From: Turneriella parva DSM 21527
GTDB lineage: Bacteria > Spirochaetota > Leptospiria > Turneriellales > Turneriellaceae
DNA length: 64,000 bases
Assembly: GCF_000266885.1 (NCBI RefSeq)
Contig: NC_018020.1
Location: 4,278,001-4,342,000, forward strand
Direction: 5' to 3'
Positions within the stretch are counted from its first letter, which is position 1, and each line of letters starts with the position of its first letter. Shown here one piece after another: positions 63,560 to 64,000 of the stretch. The notes beneath the pieces were generated by a model. That model had not been told where the DNA came from. It saw only the letters and a program-made list of their open reading frames with translations, and ran no database searches. Position numbers and translations under genes: made by a program.

Positions 63560-64000
63560 GTGGCCCTGCTCGCCGGCGAAACATTCACCCTGGCATCGCG
63601 CGATTCTTTGCTCGCGCTGGCGCAGAGCATCGAAGCGGCGCTGCTCTTGCAGTCGCATGGCGCAGAAGTCAAAATTCTCACACTCAAGACATCGGGTGAT
63701 ATCAAACTCGATGCGCCTCTCTACGACGTGGCAGCAGCTGCGGCGCCCAAAGAAGGTCGGGCATTTTTCACGCGCGAACTCGACGATGCACTGCAGAATG
63801 GCAAGGCCGATATCGCCGTGCACTCTTTCAAAGATCTGCCGACGGAGCCGGTCGCGGGGGTCAGTGATCCGATATTTTTTTCAGAACAGACTGGTGCCGA
63901 CATTCTGGTGACATTAAAACACGCGGCGCAGGCGCGGCAGATTATCGGAACCTCTTCGCTGCGCCGAATTCACCAGCTGCAACACGCCCTGCCCGAAGCA
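63560..64000 (+). CDS. hemC: Porphobilinogen deaminase (partial, runs off the window)
   Basis: The start is GTG 63560, 2 bp after the hemA stop. The visible 147 codons match the HemC N-terminus: LASRDSLLALAQSIE (usual GTRGSxLAL), LTLKTSGD, FTRELDDAL, ADIAVHSFKDLPT and GTSSLRR. Converts four porphobilinogens to hydroxymethylbilane. The remaining part, including the dipyrromethane Cys, is beyond the window. Confidence 0.93.
   Translation, partial: MALLAGETFTLASRDSLLALAQSIEAALLLQSHGAEVKILTLKTSGDIKLDAPLYDVAAAAAPKEGRAFFTRELDDALQNGKADIAVHSFKDLPTEPVAGVSDPIFFSEQTGADILVTLKHAAQARQIIGTSSLRRIHQLQHALPEA

Overview
The window looks like a chromosomal segment of a spirochaete of the Leptospiraceae, most like a Turneriella-type organism. 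This is inferred from moderate GC, many lipoproteins with short spirochaete-style lipoboxes, a TIGR02147-type regulator, and a hemA-hemC pair next to a type II secretion cluster. No database search was possible, so the assignment is by family recognition only.

Left third (1-30,200). Three giant paralogous surface lipoproteins are read leftwards: 1-3086 (cut by the window edge), 7990-17217 and 18394-27639. Each has a lipoprotein signal, then long arrays of bacterial Ig-like and FN3-like modules; the two complete ones end in a probable beta-propeller-like region. Around them lie two superoxide-reductase-like small lipoproteins (7465-7974, 17356-17835), a TIGR02147-type regulator (28412-29275) and two lipoproteins sharing an N-terminal EVGNP motif (27636-28418, 29362-30132). 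The regulator, one EVGNP lipoprotein and the third giant gene are joined by 7-nt and 4-nt overlaps.

Between giant genes 1 and 2 is an RNA island: tmRNA (ssrA, 4729-5088, tag AENETYALAA), a candidate structured RNA just upstream of it (5122-5246), tRNA-Phe (5374-5446) and a second candidate small RNA (about 6612-6770). Two copies of one IS30-family element in inverted orientation bracket the island (3595-4658 intact, 5544-6608 frameshifted). Each has a 3-bp target duplication and sits inside a palindrome. A tiny HUH transposase framed by 42- and 46-bp perfect palindromes lies between giant genes 2 and 3.

Middle (30,200-52,800) is mostly housekeeping and envelope genes: an OmpA-family protein, an Lhr-type helicase carrying both a 57-bp minisatellite and a palindromic REP-like insertion in frame, coaD, lnt, a LolCD-type exporter, tRNA-Met and tRNA-fMet, an IscU-like/pentapeptide fusion, a single-domain response regulator, a GT2-like enzyme, a HAD phosphatase, a STAS protein, a class III-type sirtuin and a PLP aminotransferase.

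Right end (52,800-64,000) is a co-directional run: a GspC-like PDZ protein, an S26 signal peptidase, a PASTA-containing penicillin-binding protein, gspD, gspE, gspF, a GT9 glycosyltransferase, then hemA and the start of hemC.

A recurring theme is perfect or near-perfect palindromes of several families, located between genes, next to tRNAs, around the HUH transposase, and twice inside coding sequence, where they encode protein.
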